Shown here in pieces: positions 34,493-42,548 of a stretch of DNA of 64,000 bases (position 1 is the stretch's first letter; every line of letters begins with the position of its first letter). The stretch covers positions 443,685-507,684 of the forward strand of contig NZ_JALGBI010000002.1 in assembly GCF_022809125.1 (NCBI RefSeq). The letters run 5' to 3'. The notes beneath the pieces were generated by a model that did not search any database, was not told the origin of the DNA, and worked only from the letters and a program-made list of their open reading frames with translations. This DNA comes from Variovorax terrae (GTDB lineage Bacteria > Pseudomonadota > Gammaproteobacteria > Burkholderiales > Burkholderiaceae_C). The translations under genes were made by a program, and so were the position numbers.

Positions 34493-35627
34493 GATTGAAA
34501 AAACAGCTTCCACCGTGCTGCGCGATGCCCGCCGCATCGTGGTCAAGGTCGGCTCCAGCCTGGTGACCAACGAAGGCCGCGGCCTGGACGAGTCCGCCAT
34601 CGGCGAATGGTGCCGCCAGCTGGCGTGGCTGGCCGGGCAGGGGCGCGAGGTCGTCATGGTGTCCAGCGGGGCCATCGCCGAAGGCATGAAGCGCCTGGGC
34701 TGGAGCGCGCGGCCGCATGAAGTCCATGAGCTGCAGGCCGCCGCCGCCGTGGGCCAGATGGGGCTGGCGCAGATGTATGAAACCAAGCTGCGCGAGAACG
34801 GCCTGGGCAGCGCGCAGGTGCTGCTCACGCACGCCGACCTGGCCGACCGCGAGCGCTACCTCAATGCGCGCTCCACGCTGCTCACGCTGCTGCGCCTGCA
34901 TGTGGTGCCGGTGATCAACGAGAACGACACGGTGGTCAACGACGAGATCAAGTTCGGCGACAACGACACCCTGGGCGCACTGGTGGCCAACCTCGTGGAG
35001 GCCGATGCGCTGGTCATCCTGACCGACCAGAAGGGCCTGTACACCGCCGATCCGCGCAAGGACCCGGCGGCCACCTTCGTGCACGAAGCCAAGGCCGGCG
35101 ACCCGGCGCTGGAGGCCATGGCCGGCGGCGCGGGCTCGAGCCTGGGCAAGGGCGGCATGATCACCAAGATCCTGGCCGCCAAGCGGGCCGCGGGCTCGGG
35201 CGCCTCCACCGTGATTGCCTGGGGCCGCGAGCGCGACGCGCTGGTGCGCCTCGCGCGCGGCGAGGCCATCGGCACCCTGCTGGTGGCCCAGACCCAGAAG
35301 ACGCAGGCGCGCAAGCAATGGATGGCCGACCACCTGCAGCTGCGCGGCGCGGTGACGGTGGATGCCGGCGCCGTGGTCAAGCTGCGCGACGAGGGCAAGA
35401 GCCTGCTGCCGATCGGCATGACGGCGGTGGAAGGCGATTTCTCGCGCGGCGAGGTGATCGCGGTGCGGGATGCGCAGGGCACCGAGATCGCGCGCGGGCT
35501 GGCCAACTACGCCAGCGCCGAAGCGCGCCTGCTGTGCCGCAAGCCGTCCGGCGAATTCGAGGCGCTGCTGGGCTATGCCGCTGAGCCCGAGATGGTGCAC
35601 CGGGACAACCTGGTGCTGACCCGCTGA
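34491..35627 (+). CDS. proB: ProB, glutamate 5-kinase
   Basis: 378 residues: amino-acid kinase domain ([61 protein letters not shown]) and a C-terminal PUA domain ([24 protein letters not shown]). First step of proline synthesis, normally feedback-inhibited by proline. The repeat immediately upstream replaces a canonical translation-initiation region. Confidence 0.97.
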   Translation: MIEKTASTVLRDARRIVVKVGSSLVTNEGRGLDESAIGEWCRQLAWLAGQGREVVMVSSGAIAEGMKRLGWSARPHEVHELQAAAAVGQMGLAQMYETKLRENGLGSAQVLLTHADLADRERYLNARSTLLTLLRLHVVPVINENDTVVNDEIKFGDNDTLGALVANLVEADALVILTDQKGLYTADPRKDPAATFVHEAKAGDPALEAMAGGAGSSLGKGGMITKILAAKRAAGSGASTVIAWGRERDALVRLARGEAIGTLLVAQTQKTQARKQWMADHLQLRGAVTVDAGAVVKLRDEGKSLLPIGMTAVEGDFSRGEVIAVRDAQGTEIARGLANYASAEARLLCRKPSGEFEALLGYAAEPEMVHRDNLVLTR

Positions 35628-35640
35628 CCCCCGGCGCCGA

Positions 35641-36144
35641 TCAGCCGCGCTTCTGTTCGTTCTGGTTGCGCAGGTCGCGCAGGATGTGCTGCACGCTGGG
35701 CGGCGGCGCATTCTCCGCGCACACGCCCTGGCGGGCCAGCTCCAGCGCATAGCGGGGGCGGACCGCCTTGTACATCGACTGCCACTCGGGGGCGCTCACG
35801 GGCGTCCAGCCGCTGCCCTCGTTGTAGCGCGCGTAGGTCTTGAACTCCCCGGTGGCGCAGCGGATGCCCTCGTACATCGTGTTGGTGGCGCCGCCGCTCT
35901 TGCTGCGCGCCACCACCACATAGCGCACCACGCCATCGCCGCCGATGCGAATGGTGCCGGCATCGACGCCGAACGCCAGCGAGGAGGAGGCGCTGACCTC
36001 GAACGGCACCAGGCGCGACAGCTCGAAGGCCGGTGGAGGCGGCGCGTCGTTTTCGCGCCAGTCGGGGTTGTCGGCAGCCAGCTGGGCGAAGGCCCCGCCG
36101 GCCGCCAGCGCCAGCAGAGCTGGCGCCAGATCACGAAACCGCAT
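35641..36144 (-). CDS. CNP1-like family protein, exported
   Basis: 167 residues from [21 protein letters not shown], a signal peptide with cleavage near AFA-QLA. The mature part has [29 protein letters not shown] and [23 protein letters not shown], as in the CNP1-like family found in beta- and gammaproteobacteria, whose function is unknown. It overlaps rppH by 14 nt, so both are one transcript. Confidence 0.8.
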   Translation of the reverse strand: MRFRDLAPALLALAAGGAFAQLAADNPDWRENDAPPPPAFELSRLVPFEVSASSSLAFGVDAGTIRIGGDGVVRYVVVARSKSGGATNTMYEGIRCATGEFKTYARYNEGSGWTPVSAPEWQSMYKAVRPRYALELARQGVCAENAPPPSVQHILRDLRNQNEQKRG

Positions 36145-36781
36145 GGTTGTTGTCCTGGGGAGCCGCAGCACTGGTCTGCGGATCGGGTTCAAAGGTCGCG
36201 CCGGGCGGCAGCTCGAAGCCAGCGCCGGGCAGGGGATCGGGCGGCACGTCGTGCGCCTCGTGTTCGCGCGAGCGCATGCCGCTGCGCAGGTAGCGGTTGC
36301 GGTGGTCGTGGCGCGGCAGGTAGCGGGCCAGCTCGGTCAGCGCCATCTCGTAGACACCGCGCTTGAACTCCACCACCACGTCCAGCGGCACCCAGTAGTC
36401 GTTCCAGCGCCAGGCATCGAACTCGGGGTGGTTGGTGGCGCGCAGGTTCAGGTCCCAGTCATGGCCCACCAGCTGCAGCAGATACCAAATCTGTTTCTGG
36501 CCCTTGTAGTGGCCGCGCGCGTCGCGGCGGATGTACCGGTCGGGCACTTCGTAGCGCAACCAGTCGCGGGTGCGGGCGACCACGCGCACATGCTGCGGCA
36601 TGAGCCCCACTTCTTCATGAAGTTCGCGGAACATCGCCTGCTCCGGGGTCTCGCCCCGGTCTATGCCACCCTGCGGAAACTGCCAGCTGTGGGTGCGGAT
36701 TCGCTTGCCCCAGAACACCTGGTTTTTCTGGTTGAGCAGGATGATGCCGACGTTCGGCCGAAAGCCGTCCCGGTCAAGCAT
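36131..36781 (-). CDS. rppH: RppH, RNA pyrophosphohydrolase
   Basis: 216 residues starting [27 protein letters not shown]. Nudix box: [20 protein letters not shown] then HEEVGL, with the RppH-specific WQFPQGGI and [11 protein letters not shown]. It removes pyrophosphate from mRNA 5' ends to trigger decay. The C-terminal 50 residues are Pro-rich and absent from the shorter enterobacterial protein. Divergent from proS. Confidence 0.93.
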   Translation of the reverse strand: MLDRDGFRPNVGIILLNQKNQVFWGKRIRTHSWQFPQGGIDRGETPEQAMFRELHEEVGLMPQHVRVVARTRDWLRYEVPDRYIRRDARGHYKGQKQIWYLLQLVGHDWDLNLRATNHPEFDAWRWNDYWVPLDVVVEFKRGVYEMALTELARYLPRHDHRNRYLRSGMRSREHEAHDVPPDPLPGAGFELPPGATFEPDPQTSAAAPQDNNHAVS

Positions 36782-36871
36782 AATCAAACCCCAAATTTTT
36801 AAACTGAGTTCATTATGCACGCCACTGCGCGGGCGGCAAGGGGCTTGGTACCTATTCATTATTTCCGCCCG

Positions 36872-38614
36872 ATGAAAGCCTCCCAGTTCTTCATTTCCAC
36901 TCTCAAGGAAGCGCCCGCCGATGCCGAAGTGGTGAGCCACAAGCTCATGACGCGCGCTGGCATGATCAAGAAGCTGGGGGCCGGCATCTACAGCTACATG
37001 CCGATGGGCCTGCGGGTCATCCGCAAGGTCGAGGCCATCGTGCGCGAGGAGATGAACCGGGCCGGCGCCGTCGAGTGCACCATGCCGGTGATCCAGCCGG
37101 CCGAGCTGTGGCAGGAGACCGGCCGCTTCGACAAGATGGGCCCGGAGCTGCTGCGCATCAAGGACCGGCATGAGCGCAGCTTCATCGTGCAGCCGACCAG
37201 CGAGGAAGTGGTCACTGACATCGCGCGCCAGGAACTGCGCAGCTACAAGCAGCTGCCGAAGAACCTGTACCAGATCCAGACCAAGTTCCGCGACGAGCGC
37301 CGGCCGCGCTTTGGCCTGATGCGCGGGCGCGAGTTCATCATGAAGGATGCCTACAGCTTCGACCGCGACATGGCCGGGGCCAAGGCCAGCTACCAGGTCA
37401 TGGCCGCGGCCTACCGCCGCATCTTCGACCGCTTCGGCTTGTCGTACCGCGCCGTGGCCGCCGACAGCGGGGCCATCGGCGGCGACCTGAGCGAGGAGTT
37501 CCAGGTGATCGCTGCCACGGGCGAGGACGCCATCGTCTACTGCCCGAGCAGCAGCTATGCCGCCAACATGGAAAAGGCCGAGGCGCTGGCGCCCGCCGGG
37601 CCGCGTCCGGCGCCGGGGCAGGCCCTCGTGAAGACGCCGACGCCGGGCAAGAGCACCTGCGCCGACGTGGCCGAGCTGCTCGGCCTGCCGCTGCAGCGCA
37701 CCGTCAAATCGCTGGTGCTGGCGACCGACACGCTGAACGAGGCCGGTGAAGTGGCCAGGACTCAGGTCTGGCTGTTGCTGCTGCGCGGCGACCATGACAT
37801 GAACGAGGTCAAGGTCGGCAAGGTGCCGGGGCTGGAAGGCTTCCGCTTCGCCACCGTCGCCGAGATCGAGAGCCATTTCGGCTGCAAGCCGGGCTACCTC
37901 GGCCCGATCGGCCTCAAGCAGCCCGTGAAGATCGTGGCCGACCGCGACGTCGCCGTCATGGCCGACTGGATCTGCGGCGCCAACGAGATCGATTTCCACC
38001 TCACCGGCGTCAACTGGGGCCGCGACGTGGCCGAACCCGACCTTGTGGCCGACCTGCGCAACGTGGTGGCGGGCGATGCCTCGCCCGACGGCCAGGGCGT
38101 GCTCGCCATCGAGCGCGGCATCGAGGTCGGCCATGTGTTCTACCTCGGCACCAAGTACAGCCAGGCCATGAACGCCACCTTCCTGGACGAGAACGGCAAG
38201 CCCCAGTTCATGGAAATGGGCTGCTACGGCATCGGCATCACGCGCCTGCCCGCGGCCGCCATCGAGCAGAGCCACGACGAGCGCGGCATCGTCTGGCCCG
38301 ACGCCATCGCGCCGTTCACCGTGGTGATCTGCCCGATCGGCATGGACCGCAGCGCCGAGGTGAAGGCCGCTGCCGAGGCGCTGCATGACGATCTGGCCGC
38401 GGCCGGCGTGGATGTGCTGCTGGACGACCGCGGCGAGCGCCCCGGCGCCATGTTTGCCGACTGGGAGCTGATCGGCGTGCCGCACCGCGTGGTGATTTCC
38501 GATCGCGGCCTCAAGGAAGGCCAGCTCGAGTACCAGCACCGCCGCGACACCGCTGCCACCAAGGTGCCGGCGTCCGAGGTGTCCGGCTTCGTGAAGAGCC
38601 GGTTGCAGGTGTGA
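36872..38614 (+). CDS. proS: ProS, prolyl-tRNA synthetase (bacterial type)
   Basis: 580 residues from [24 protein letters not shown]. Class II motifs: [41 protein letters not shown] and [10 protein letters not shown]. The YbaK-like editing insertion ([26 protein letters not shown]) marks the bacterial type, which clears Ala-tRNA-Pro. An upstream in-frame ATG adds 19 unconserved residues and was rejected. The stop overlaps the next gene. Confidence 0.97.
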   Translation: MKASQFFISTLKEAPADAEVVSHKLMTRAGMIKKLGAGIYSYMPMGLRVIRKVEAIVREEMNRAGAVECTMPVIQPAELWQETGRFDKMGPELLRIKDRHERSFIVQPTSEEVVTDIARQELRSYKQLPKNLYQIQTKFRDERRPRFGLMRGREFIMKDAYSFDRDMAGAKASYQVMAAAYRRIFDRFGLSYRAVAADSGAIGGDLSEEFQVIAATGEDAIVYCPSSSYAANMEKAEALAPAGPRPAPGQALVKTPTPGKSTCADVAELLGLPLQRTVKSLVLATDTLNEAGEVARTQVWLLLLRGDHDMNEVKVGKVPGLEGFRFATVAEIESHFGCKPGYLGPIGLKQPVKIVADRDVAVMADWICGANEIDFHLTGVNWGRDVAEPDLVADLRNVVAGDASPDGQGVLAIERGIEVGHVFYLGTKYSQAMNATFLDENGKPQFMEMGCYGIGITRLPAAAIEQSHDERGIVWPDAIAPFTVVICPIGMDRSAEVKAAAEALHDDLAAAGVDVLLDDRGERPGAMFADWELIGVPHRVVISDRGLKEGQLEYQHRRDTAATKVPASEVSGFVKSRLQV

Positions 38615-39243
38615 TTTCGAGAAGAAAGTGCCTGATGTCCTTGCCCGGTGGGCTTGGACTGCTATCGATTTCAGAGCAAGCGCAGGCCGGTGCGCAGATC
38701 GAGGAGCCGCTGGCCGACTCGGTGCGCACGGCCCTGAGTTCGGCCATCGCCAACCACGCGCCGCCGATTCCCGAGTTTGCCGACACGGAAAGCCGGCTCG
38801 CCTACCTGCGCTGGCTGGGCGCCATGAGCGAGCGGCTCAAGAAGAAAAAGCCCGAATGGCAGATCCGCAAGGAGTTCCTGCAGAGCGTCTGGTATGAGAG
38901 CAAGCGCGCCGGGCTGGACACGGCGCTGGTGCTGGGCCTGATCCAGGTGGAAAGCAATTTCCGCAAGTTCGCGGTCAGCAACGCCGGCGCGCGCGGCTAC
39001 ATGCAGGTCATGCCGTTCTGGACGCGCGTGATCGGCGATGGCGATGCGGGCAAGCTGTTCCACATGCAGACCAATCTGCGCTTTGGCTGCGTGATCCTGC
39101 GCCACTACCTGGACCGCGAGCGCGGCGACCTGTTCATGACGCTGGGCCGCTACAACGGCAGCCGCGGCAAGGCGCCGTACCCGAACGCCGTGCTGGGCGC
39201 CAAGCGACAGTGGGAACACGGCGCCGAGGCGCGCCAGTCCTGA
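38611..39243 (+). CDS. Lytic transglycosylase (SLT domain)
   Basis: 210 residues. The catalytic Glu is in [29 protein letters not shown], the SLT goose-lysozyme-like motif; FNGSRG-like end [11 protein letters not shown]. It cleaves glycan strands between MurNAc and GlcNAc. It starts at a GTG overlapping the proS stop. The N-terminal residues (about 6-22), including what looks like a signal peptide, come from a family A repeat, so the export signal may have been reshaped; the start is therefore less certain. Confidence 0.85.
   Translation: MISRRKCLMSLPGGLGLLSISEQAQAGAQIEEPLADSVRTALSSAIANHAPPIPEFADTESRLAYLRWLGAMSERLKKKKPEWQIRKEFLQSVWYESKRAGLDTALVLGLIQVESNFRKFAVSNAGARGYMQVMPFWTRVIGDGDAGKLFHMQTNLRFGCVILRHYLDRERGDLFMTLGRYNGSRGKAPYPNAVLGAKRQWEHGAEARQS
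38628..38677 (-). repeat. Family A repeat, copy 6, inside the lytic transglycosylase N-terminus
   Basis: Minus strand: GCTCTGAAATCGATAGC, then AGTCCAAGCCCACC, then GGGCAAGGACATCAGGC. In-frame within the signal-peptide region of the gene above. Confidence 0.65.
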
Positions 39244-39302
39244 GGCCTACGCGGCCGCAGCCTGAGTGGTGGCCGGTTGTGGGCGTGAATCCCGCTTCGA
39301 AT

Positions 39303-39375
39303 CCCGGAATTTGAGTCAGATCGGCCCAAGGTCCAGGTGCAGCGGTCATTTGCTGCTATCAATTTTGAAGTTGAG
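39303..39375 (-). repeat. Family A repeat, copy 7
   Basis: Minus strand: CAACTTCAAAATTGATAGC, AGCAAATGACCGCTGC, ACCTGGACCTTGGGCCGAT and CTGACTCAAATTC, one of the longest matches to the family. In the convergent gap between the transglycosylase and the CNNM/CorC gene. Confidence 0.8.
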
Positions 39376-39401
39376 TGAGGCGGTGGCCAGCCACCGCCGG
39401 C

Positions 39402-40715
39402 TCAGGCGCTGGCACCCGCCGCGCCGGCGGGTGCCAGCCGCGTCACCATCACCTGGTCGATGCGGTAGCTGTCCACGTCCAGCACCTCGAACTGGTAGCC
39501 CTCCCAGGTCACCTTGTCGGTGCGCTTGGGCACGCGGCGCAGCATCACCATCAGGAAACCGGCCAGGGTTTCGTATTCCTCGGCGTGCGGCAGGCTGTCG
39601 AGGTCGAGCGCGCGCTGCACGTCCTGCACCGGCGTGATGCCGTCGATCAGCCACGAGTTCTCGTCGCGCCGCACGATCAGCTCCTCGTCCTGCGGCGAGA
39701 CCAGGTCGCCCATCACCGTGCTCATCACGTCGTTGAGGGTGATCACGCCCACCACCAGGCTGTATTCGTTGACGATCACCGCGAAGTCCTCGTGCGCCTG
39801 GCGGAACTGCTCCAGCACCTCGGTCAGCGTCAGGCGGTCGGGGATGATTAGCACCTTGTGCAGCATGCCTTCGGCGCCCGGCGAGATCGACTGGTTGTTG
39901 AGCACGCGCTGGAACATGTCCTTGGCGTCCACGTAGCCCACCACGTGGTCGATGTCGCCCTCGCACACCGGGTAGGACGAGAACGGTTCGGCCACGATGC
40001 GCGCGCGCACCACGGCGTCCGGGTCGTCGCGCAGGAACCAGGCGATGCGGTCGCGCGGCGTCATGGCGCTGGAGACGGCGCGGGTGTCGAGCTCGAACAC
40101 ATTGGCAATCACCTGCTGCTCGCGCCGTTCCAGCGCGCCCGACTGCGCGCCGGCCTCGGTCAGGGCGAGGATGTCGTCGGAGGTGATGCGGTCGTCGCGC
40201 TGCGGCGGCAGGCCCGAGATGCGGAACAGCAGGTCCGCGCACTGGCTGTAGACCCAGACCACCGGCTTGAACACCGACATGCAGGCCTGCATGGGCTGCA
40301 CCACGCGCACCACCAGCCGCTCGGGCTGGATCATGCCCAGGCGCTTGGGAAACAGGTCGGCGAACAGGATGAACAGCGAGGTCACCGTGAGGAACGAGGC
40401 CAGGAAGCCCGCCGTCTCGGCGCGGGCCGGGGCCAGCCAGAGGCCGAACAGCGCCGTGAAATGCGGGCTCAGCGCGCCTTCGCCCACGATGCCGCCCAGG
40501 ATGGCGACGGCATTCAGGCCGATCTGCACCACGGTGAAATAGTGGCCGGGCTGCTCCTGGATGCGTATCACGCGCTCGGCGCGCGCGTCGCCGTCATCGG
40601 CCATCTGGCGCAGGCGCAGGCGGCGCGAGGCGGCCAGCGAGATTTCCGCCACCGAGAAAAAGGCGCTGGCGGCGATCAGCAGGGCGATGACGAGGAGGCT
40701 CTGGATCAGGTTCAT
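39402..40715 (-). CDS. CNNM/CorC-family membrane protein (DUF21-CBS-CorC_HlyC)
   Basis: 437 residues. DUF21 membrane domain (SLLVIALLIAASAFFSVAEISLAASRR, three to four helices), a CBS pair (about 195-325: SSAMTPRDRIAWFLRDD and KDMFQRVLNNQSISPG) and a C-terminal CorC_HlyC domain with the EYETLAGFLMVMLRRVPKRTDKV motif. The family includes CorC and MpfA, linked to Mg2+ export. It is transcribed away from mgtC, with a shared 440-nt gap, so Mg2+ uptake- and export-type genes sit head to head. Older annotations call it hemolysin. Confidence 0.93.
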   Translation of the reverse strand: MNLIQSLLVIALLIAASAFFSVAEISLAASRRLRLRQMADDGDARAERVIRIQEQPGHYFTVVQIGLNAVAILGGIVGEGALSPHFTALFGLWLAPARAETAGFLASFLTVTSLFILFADLFPKRLGMIQPERLVVRVVQPMQACMSVFKPVVWVYSQCADLLFRISGLPPQRDDRITSDDILALTEAGAQSGALERREQQVIANVFELDTRAVSSAMTPRDRIAWFLRDDPDAVVRARIVAEPFSSYPVCEGDIDHVVGYVDAKDMFQRVLNNQSISPGAEGMLHKVLIIPDRLTLTEVLEQFRQAHEDFAVIVNEYSLVVGVITLNDVMSTVMGDLVSPQDEELIVRRDENSWLIDGITPVQDVQRALDLDSLPHAEEYETLAGFLMVMLRRVPKRTDKVTWEGYQFEVLDVDSYRIDQVMVTRLAPAGAAGASA

Positions 40716-40849
40716 GGGAGGGCCGGGCGGCGCCAGGCGCGCCCTGCCGTGCCCAGTGTAACGGCGTGTCCCGCCGGTGCCATGACAGCCGCCGCGGCGC
40801 AGCCGGGCGCCCGCCCTCGCGCAGTCTTCGCGCGAAGCAGGGGCATGCC

Positions 40850-40878
40850 TTGACTTTTTTGCGGTGCAGCAATAGACT
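40850..40878 (+). promoter_or_regulatory. Strong sigma-70-type promoter for the mgtC leader
   Basis: TTGACT (40850-40855), a 17-nt spacer and TAGACT (40873-40878). Transcription is predicted to start near 40885, giving a leader of about 270 nt before mgtC. Confidence 0.75.
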
Positions 40879-40884
40879 CCGCCG

Positions 40885-41155
40885 CATCTCAACTTTGGAG
40901 TCTTCTGTGGGTACTTGTTCCGGTGACAGTAGTCGATCTTGGATCGACATCGCCGCCTGATCGGGTTCACGAGCCTCCCTTCGTGCCCCGATCCCGCGGG
41001 TACGATGTCCAGAGCCAGGCGCTAGCCGCTTCGCTCTTCTTTTCCCAGATAGCTTCTGTCTTCAGGTGCTGAGCGCGCGTCTCGCGTAGCGCTTTGCCGT
41101 GCAGCGCCTGCCTTCAAGGCTCGCCGGGTCTCCCTGTTCGCAACAGGAGGCGGTG
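40885..41155 (+). promoter_or_regulatory. Long structured 5' leader of mgtC (candidate cis-regulatory RNA)
   Basis: This is the main content of the 440-nt gap upstream of mgtC. It holds a short uORF (40907-40960), a perfect 7-bp hairpin inside it (40932-40948), and a two-part hairpin 40959-40993 (GATCGGG/CCCGATC outside, CACGA/TCGTG inside). A third hairpin at 41133-41147 (CCTGTT/AACAGG) ties up part of the AGGAGG ribosome-binding site at 41145-41150. No T-run follows any stem, so control would be at translation or Rho rather than by an intrinsic terminator. It does not match any riboswitch consensus I can recall. Confidence 0.6.
40907..40960 (+). CDS. Short upstream ORF in the mgtC leader
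   Basis: Starts at GTG with GGAG 6 nt upstream, about 22 nt after the predicted transcript start. Encodes MGTCSGDSSRSWIDIAA (17 residues). Its stop codon overlaps the first bases of the main leader hairpin, so ribosome position could decide folding. No acidic-proline run as in MgtL. Real translation is inferred from placement only. Confidence 0.45.
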   Translation: MGTCSGDSSRSWIDIAA

Positions 41156-41860
41156 ATGGTCTGGTATGACTTTGCCCTGCGGGTGCTGGTGGCGCTCGTC
41201 TTGGGCTCATTGATTGGAACCGAGCGCCAGCTGCGCCAGCGCATGGCGGGCCTGCGCACGAACGCCCTGGTGGCGGCGGGCGCGGCGCTGTTCGTCTCGA
41301 TCTCGGCTTTCACGCCCGATCCGCAGGGTCACGCCCGCATCGCCGCGCAGGTGGTGTCGGGCATCGGTTTCCTCGGCGCGGGCGTGATCATGCGCGAAGG
41401 GCTCAACGTGCGCGGCCTCAACACCGCCGCCACGCTCTGGTGCTCGGCCGCCATCGGCGTGCTCTCGGGCCTGGGCTATGCGCTGGAGGCTGCGATCGGC
41501 ACCTTCTTCGTGCTGGCCGCCAACTTCGCGCTGCGCGGCATCGCGCAGCGCCTGGGCCAGCACAGCGCGCTGGTTGGCACGGACATCGAGCAGGCGTTCC
41601 GCATCACGGCGCAGTGCGAGGCGGCCGAGGAAGTGCATGTGCGCAGCCTGCTGCTGAACATGGTGGGCAGCATGCCCAACCTGATGCTGCAGTCGCTGCA
41701 CAGCGAGGACGCCACGCCCGGCGGCCGCATCGAGGTGCGCGCCGACGTGCTGACCTCGGCCGCCCACAAGAACCTGCTCGAGCAGATCGTCAGCCGCGTG
41801 AGCCTGGAGAAAAGCGTCTCGGTCGTGCGCTGGGCCATGTTGAGCGATGCCTACGAATGA
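41156..41860 (+). CDS. mgtC: MgtC-family membrane protein
   Basis: 234 residues from MVWYDFALRVLVALVLGSLIGTERQLRQRMAGLRTNALVAAGAALF. Four to five membrane helices with the family signature RIAAQVVSGIGFLGAGVIMREGLNVRGLNTAATLWCSAAIG. The C-terminal part (about 145-230) is an ACT-like cytoplasmic domain. MgtC proteins support growth in low Mg2+ and modulate ATP synthase in Salmonella. Start chosen at ATG 5 nt after AGGAGG. Probably the first main gene of an operon reaching mgtA. Confidence 0.93.
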   Translation: MVWYDFALRVLVALVLGSLIGTERQLRQRMAGLRTNALVAAGAALFVSISAFTPDPQGHARIAAQVVSGIGFLGAGVIMREGLNVRGLNTAATLWCSAAIGVLSGLGYALEAAIGTFFVLAANFALRGIAQRLGQHSALVGTDIEQAFRITAQCEAAEEVHVRSLLLNMVGSMPNLMLQSLHSEDATPGGRIEVRADVLTSAAHKNLLEQIVSRVSLEKSVSVVRWAMLSDAYE

Positions 41861-41870
41861 GGAGACGGCC

Positions 41871-42257
41871 ATGAACCACTTTGTCGAACTTGTTGCAGGA
41901 AAGGAGCATGCCATGCGCTTGATGGAATGGACCACTGCCGGCGCCGGCCGCGCGACCGGCGCGGCGGCGAAGACCGGTGCCCTCCCGCTGTACCGGCTCA
42001 GCGTCGCCTGCCTGGGGCCAGCCGCGCCGCGCCTCGAACAGCAGATTCGCGGCGAGGCCGGGCAAGGCCGGCTGGAGTTGTTGCGCCTGGTGGCCGCGCC
42101 GCTGGAAGGGCGGGCCCTGACGCAGCTCACGGCCTGGGTCAAAGGCAGCCCCGAAGCCCGCCGGGAGCTGGTGGGCATGGTGCAGCGCCTGGGGCGCGAG
42201 CCGCAGGTGCGCTCGGTGCGCTGGGAGTGCGTGCCCCAGCCGGTGGACCTGCACTGA
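41871..42257 (+). CDS. Free-standing MgtC C-terminal (ACT-like) domain protein
   Basis: 128 residues from MNHFVELVAGKEHAMRLMEW; GAGGAG precedes this ATG, and an earlier in-frame ATG inside mgtC lacks one. From about residue 45 it aligns with the C-terminal domain of the upstream MgtC: LYRLSVAC with FRITAQC, RALTQLTAWVKGSPEARREL with RIEVRADVLTSAAHKNLLEQ, and VRSVRWECV with VSVVRWAML. It has no membrane helix. It may bind MgtC or a shared ligand; function is inferred. Confidence 0.75.
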   Translation: MNHFVELVAGKEHAMRLMEWTTAGAGRATGAAAKTGALPLYRLSVACLGPAAPRLEQQIRGEAGQGRLELLRLVAAPLEGRALTQLTAWVKGSPEARRELVGMVQRLGREPQVRSVRWECVPQPVDLH

Positions 42258-42548
42258 GGGCCCGGCGCGACTGCTGTCGATTCAATCCCCATCAAGGAGA
42301 GACCATGGACCCCGACCCAGCTCCTAGATGGCGCCCAGGAGGCGCGCGTTCGCCCGAGGTCTGACCTCCCGCCCGCTGCCGGGCGGCTCGGCCCCCGCGA
42401 ACCCGCCGCCTGCCTTCGGCGCTTTCCCATCCACTGACCGCTTCGCGGGCGCACGCCCGTGTCCTGTCGGGCCGCTCTGGCCCGAGGGGCACACCTGCGC
42501 GCGCTGCGGCGATCCCGTTTCCCCCGAGATGCTTGAAGGAGAAGAACA
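42258..42548 (+). promoter_or_regulatory. Intercistronic leader with MgtL-like peptide upstream of the RND genes
   Basis: A 291-nt gap holding a strongly initiated 19-codon ORF (42305-42364) followed by stable hairpins at 42369-42386 (CCGCCCG/CGGGCGG), 42446-42459 (CGGGCG/CGCCCG) and 42468-42484 (CGGGCC/GGCCCG). GAAGGAG precedes the adaptor ATG. C-rich stretches between the hairpins could be Rho loading sites. No promoter is recognised, so it probably works within the mgtC transcript. Confidence 0.6.
42305..42364 (+). CDS. MgtL-like leader peptide MDPDPAPRWRPGGARSPEV
   Basis: 19 codons with AAGGAG 5 nt before the ATG. The opening DPDPAP matches the acidic-proline run of the enterobacterial MgtL leader ([17 protein letters not shown]), in which low Mg2+ destabilises the translating ribosome and so switches on mgtA. 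Like MgtL it is Pro/Arg-rich after the opening. It is placed before hairpins and in a locus that contains mgtC and mgtA. Similarity is seen in sequence; function is inferred. Confidence 0.7.
   Translation: MDPDPAPRWRPGGARSPEV

Noticed and set aside
40983..41072. 29-codon GTG ORF in the middle of the mgtC leader
   Set aside because: It starts inside a stable hairpin and has no Shine-Dalgarno. It is mentioned as an alternative in the leader finding but not listed as a gene.
40716..41155. Known Mg2+ or Mn2+ riboswitch (M-box, yybP-ykoY) upstream of mgtC
   Set aside because: The conserved core bases of these classes, as I know them, are not found. The leader is reported as an unassigned structured RNA.
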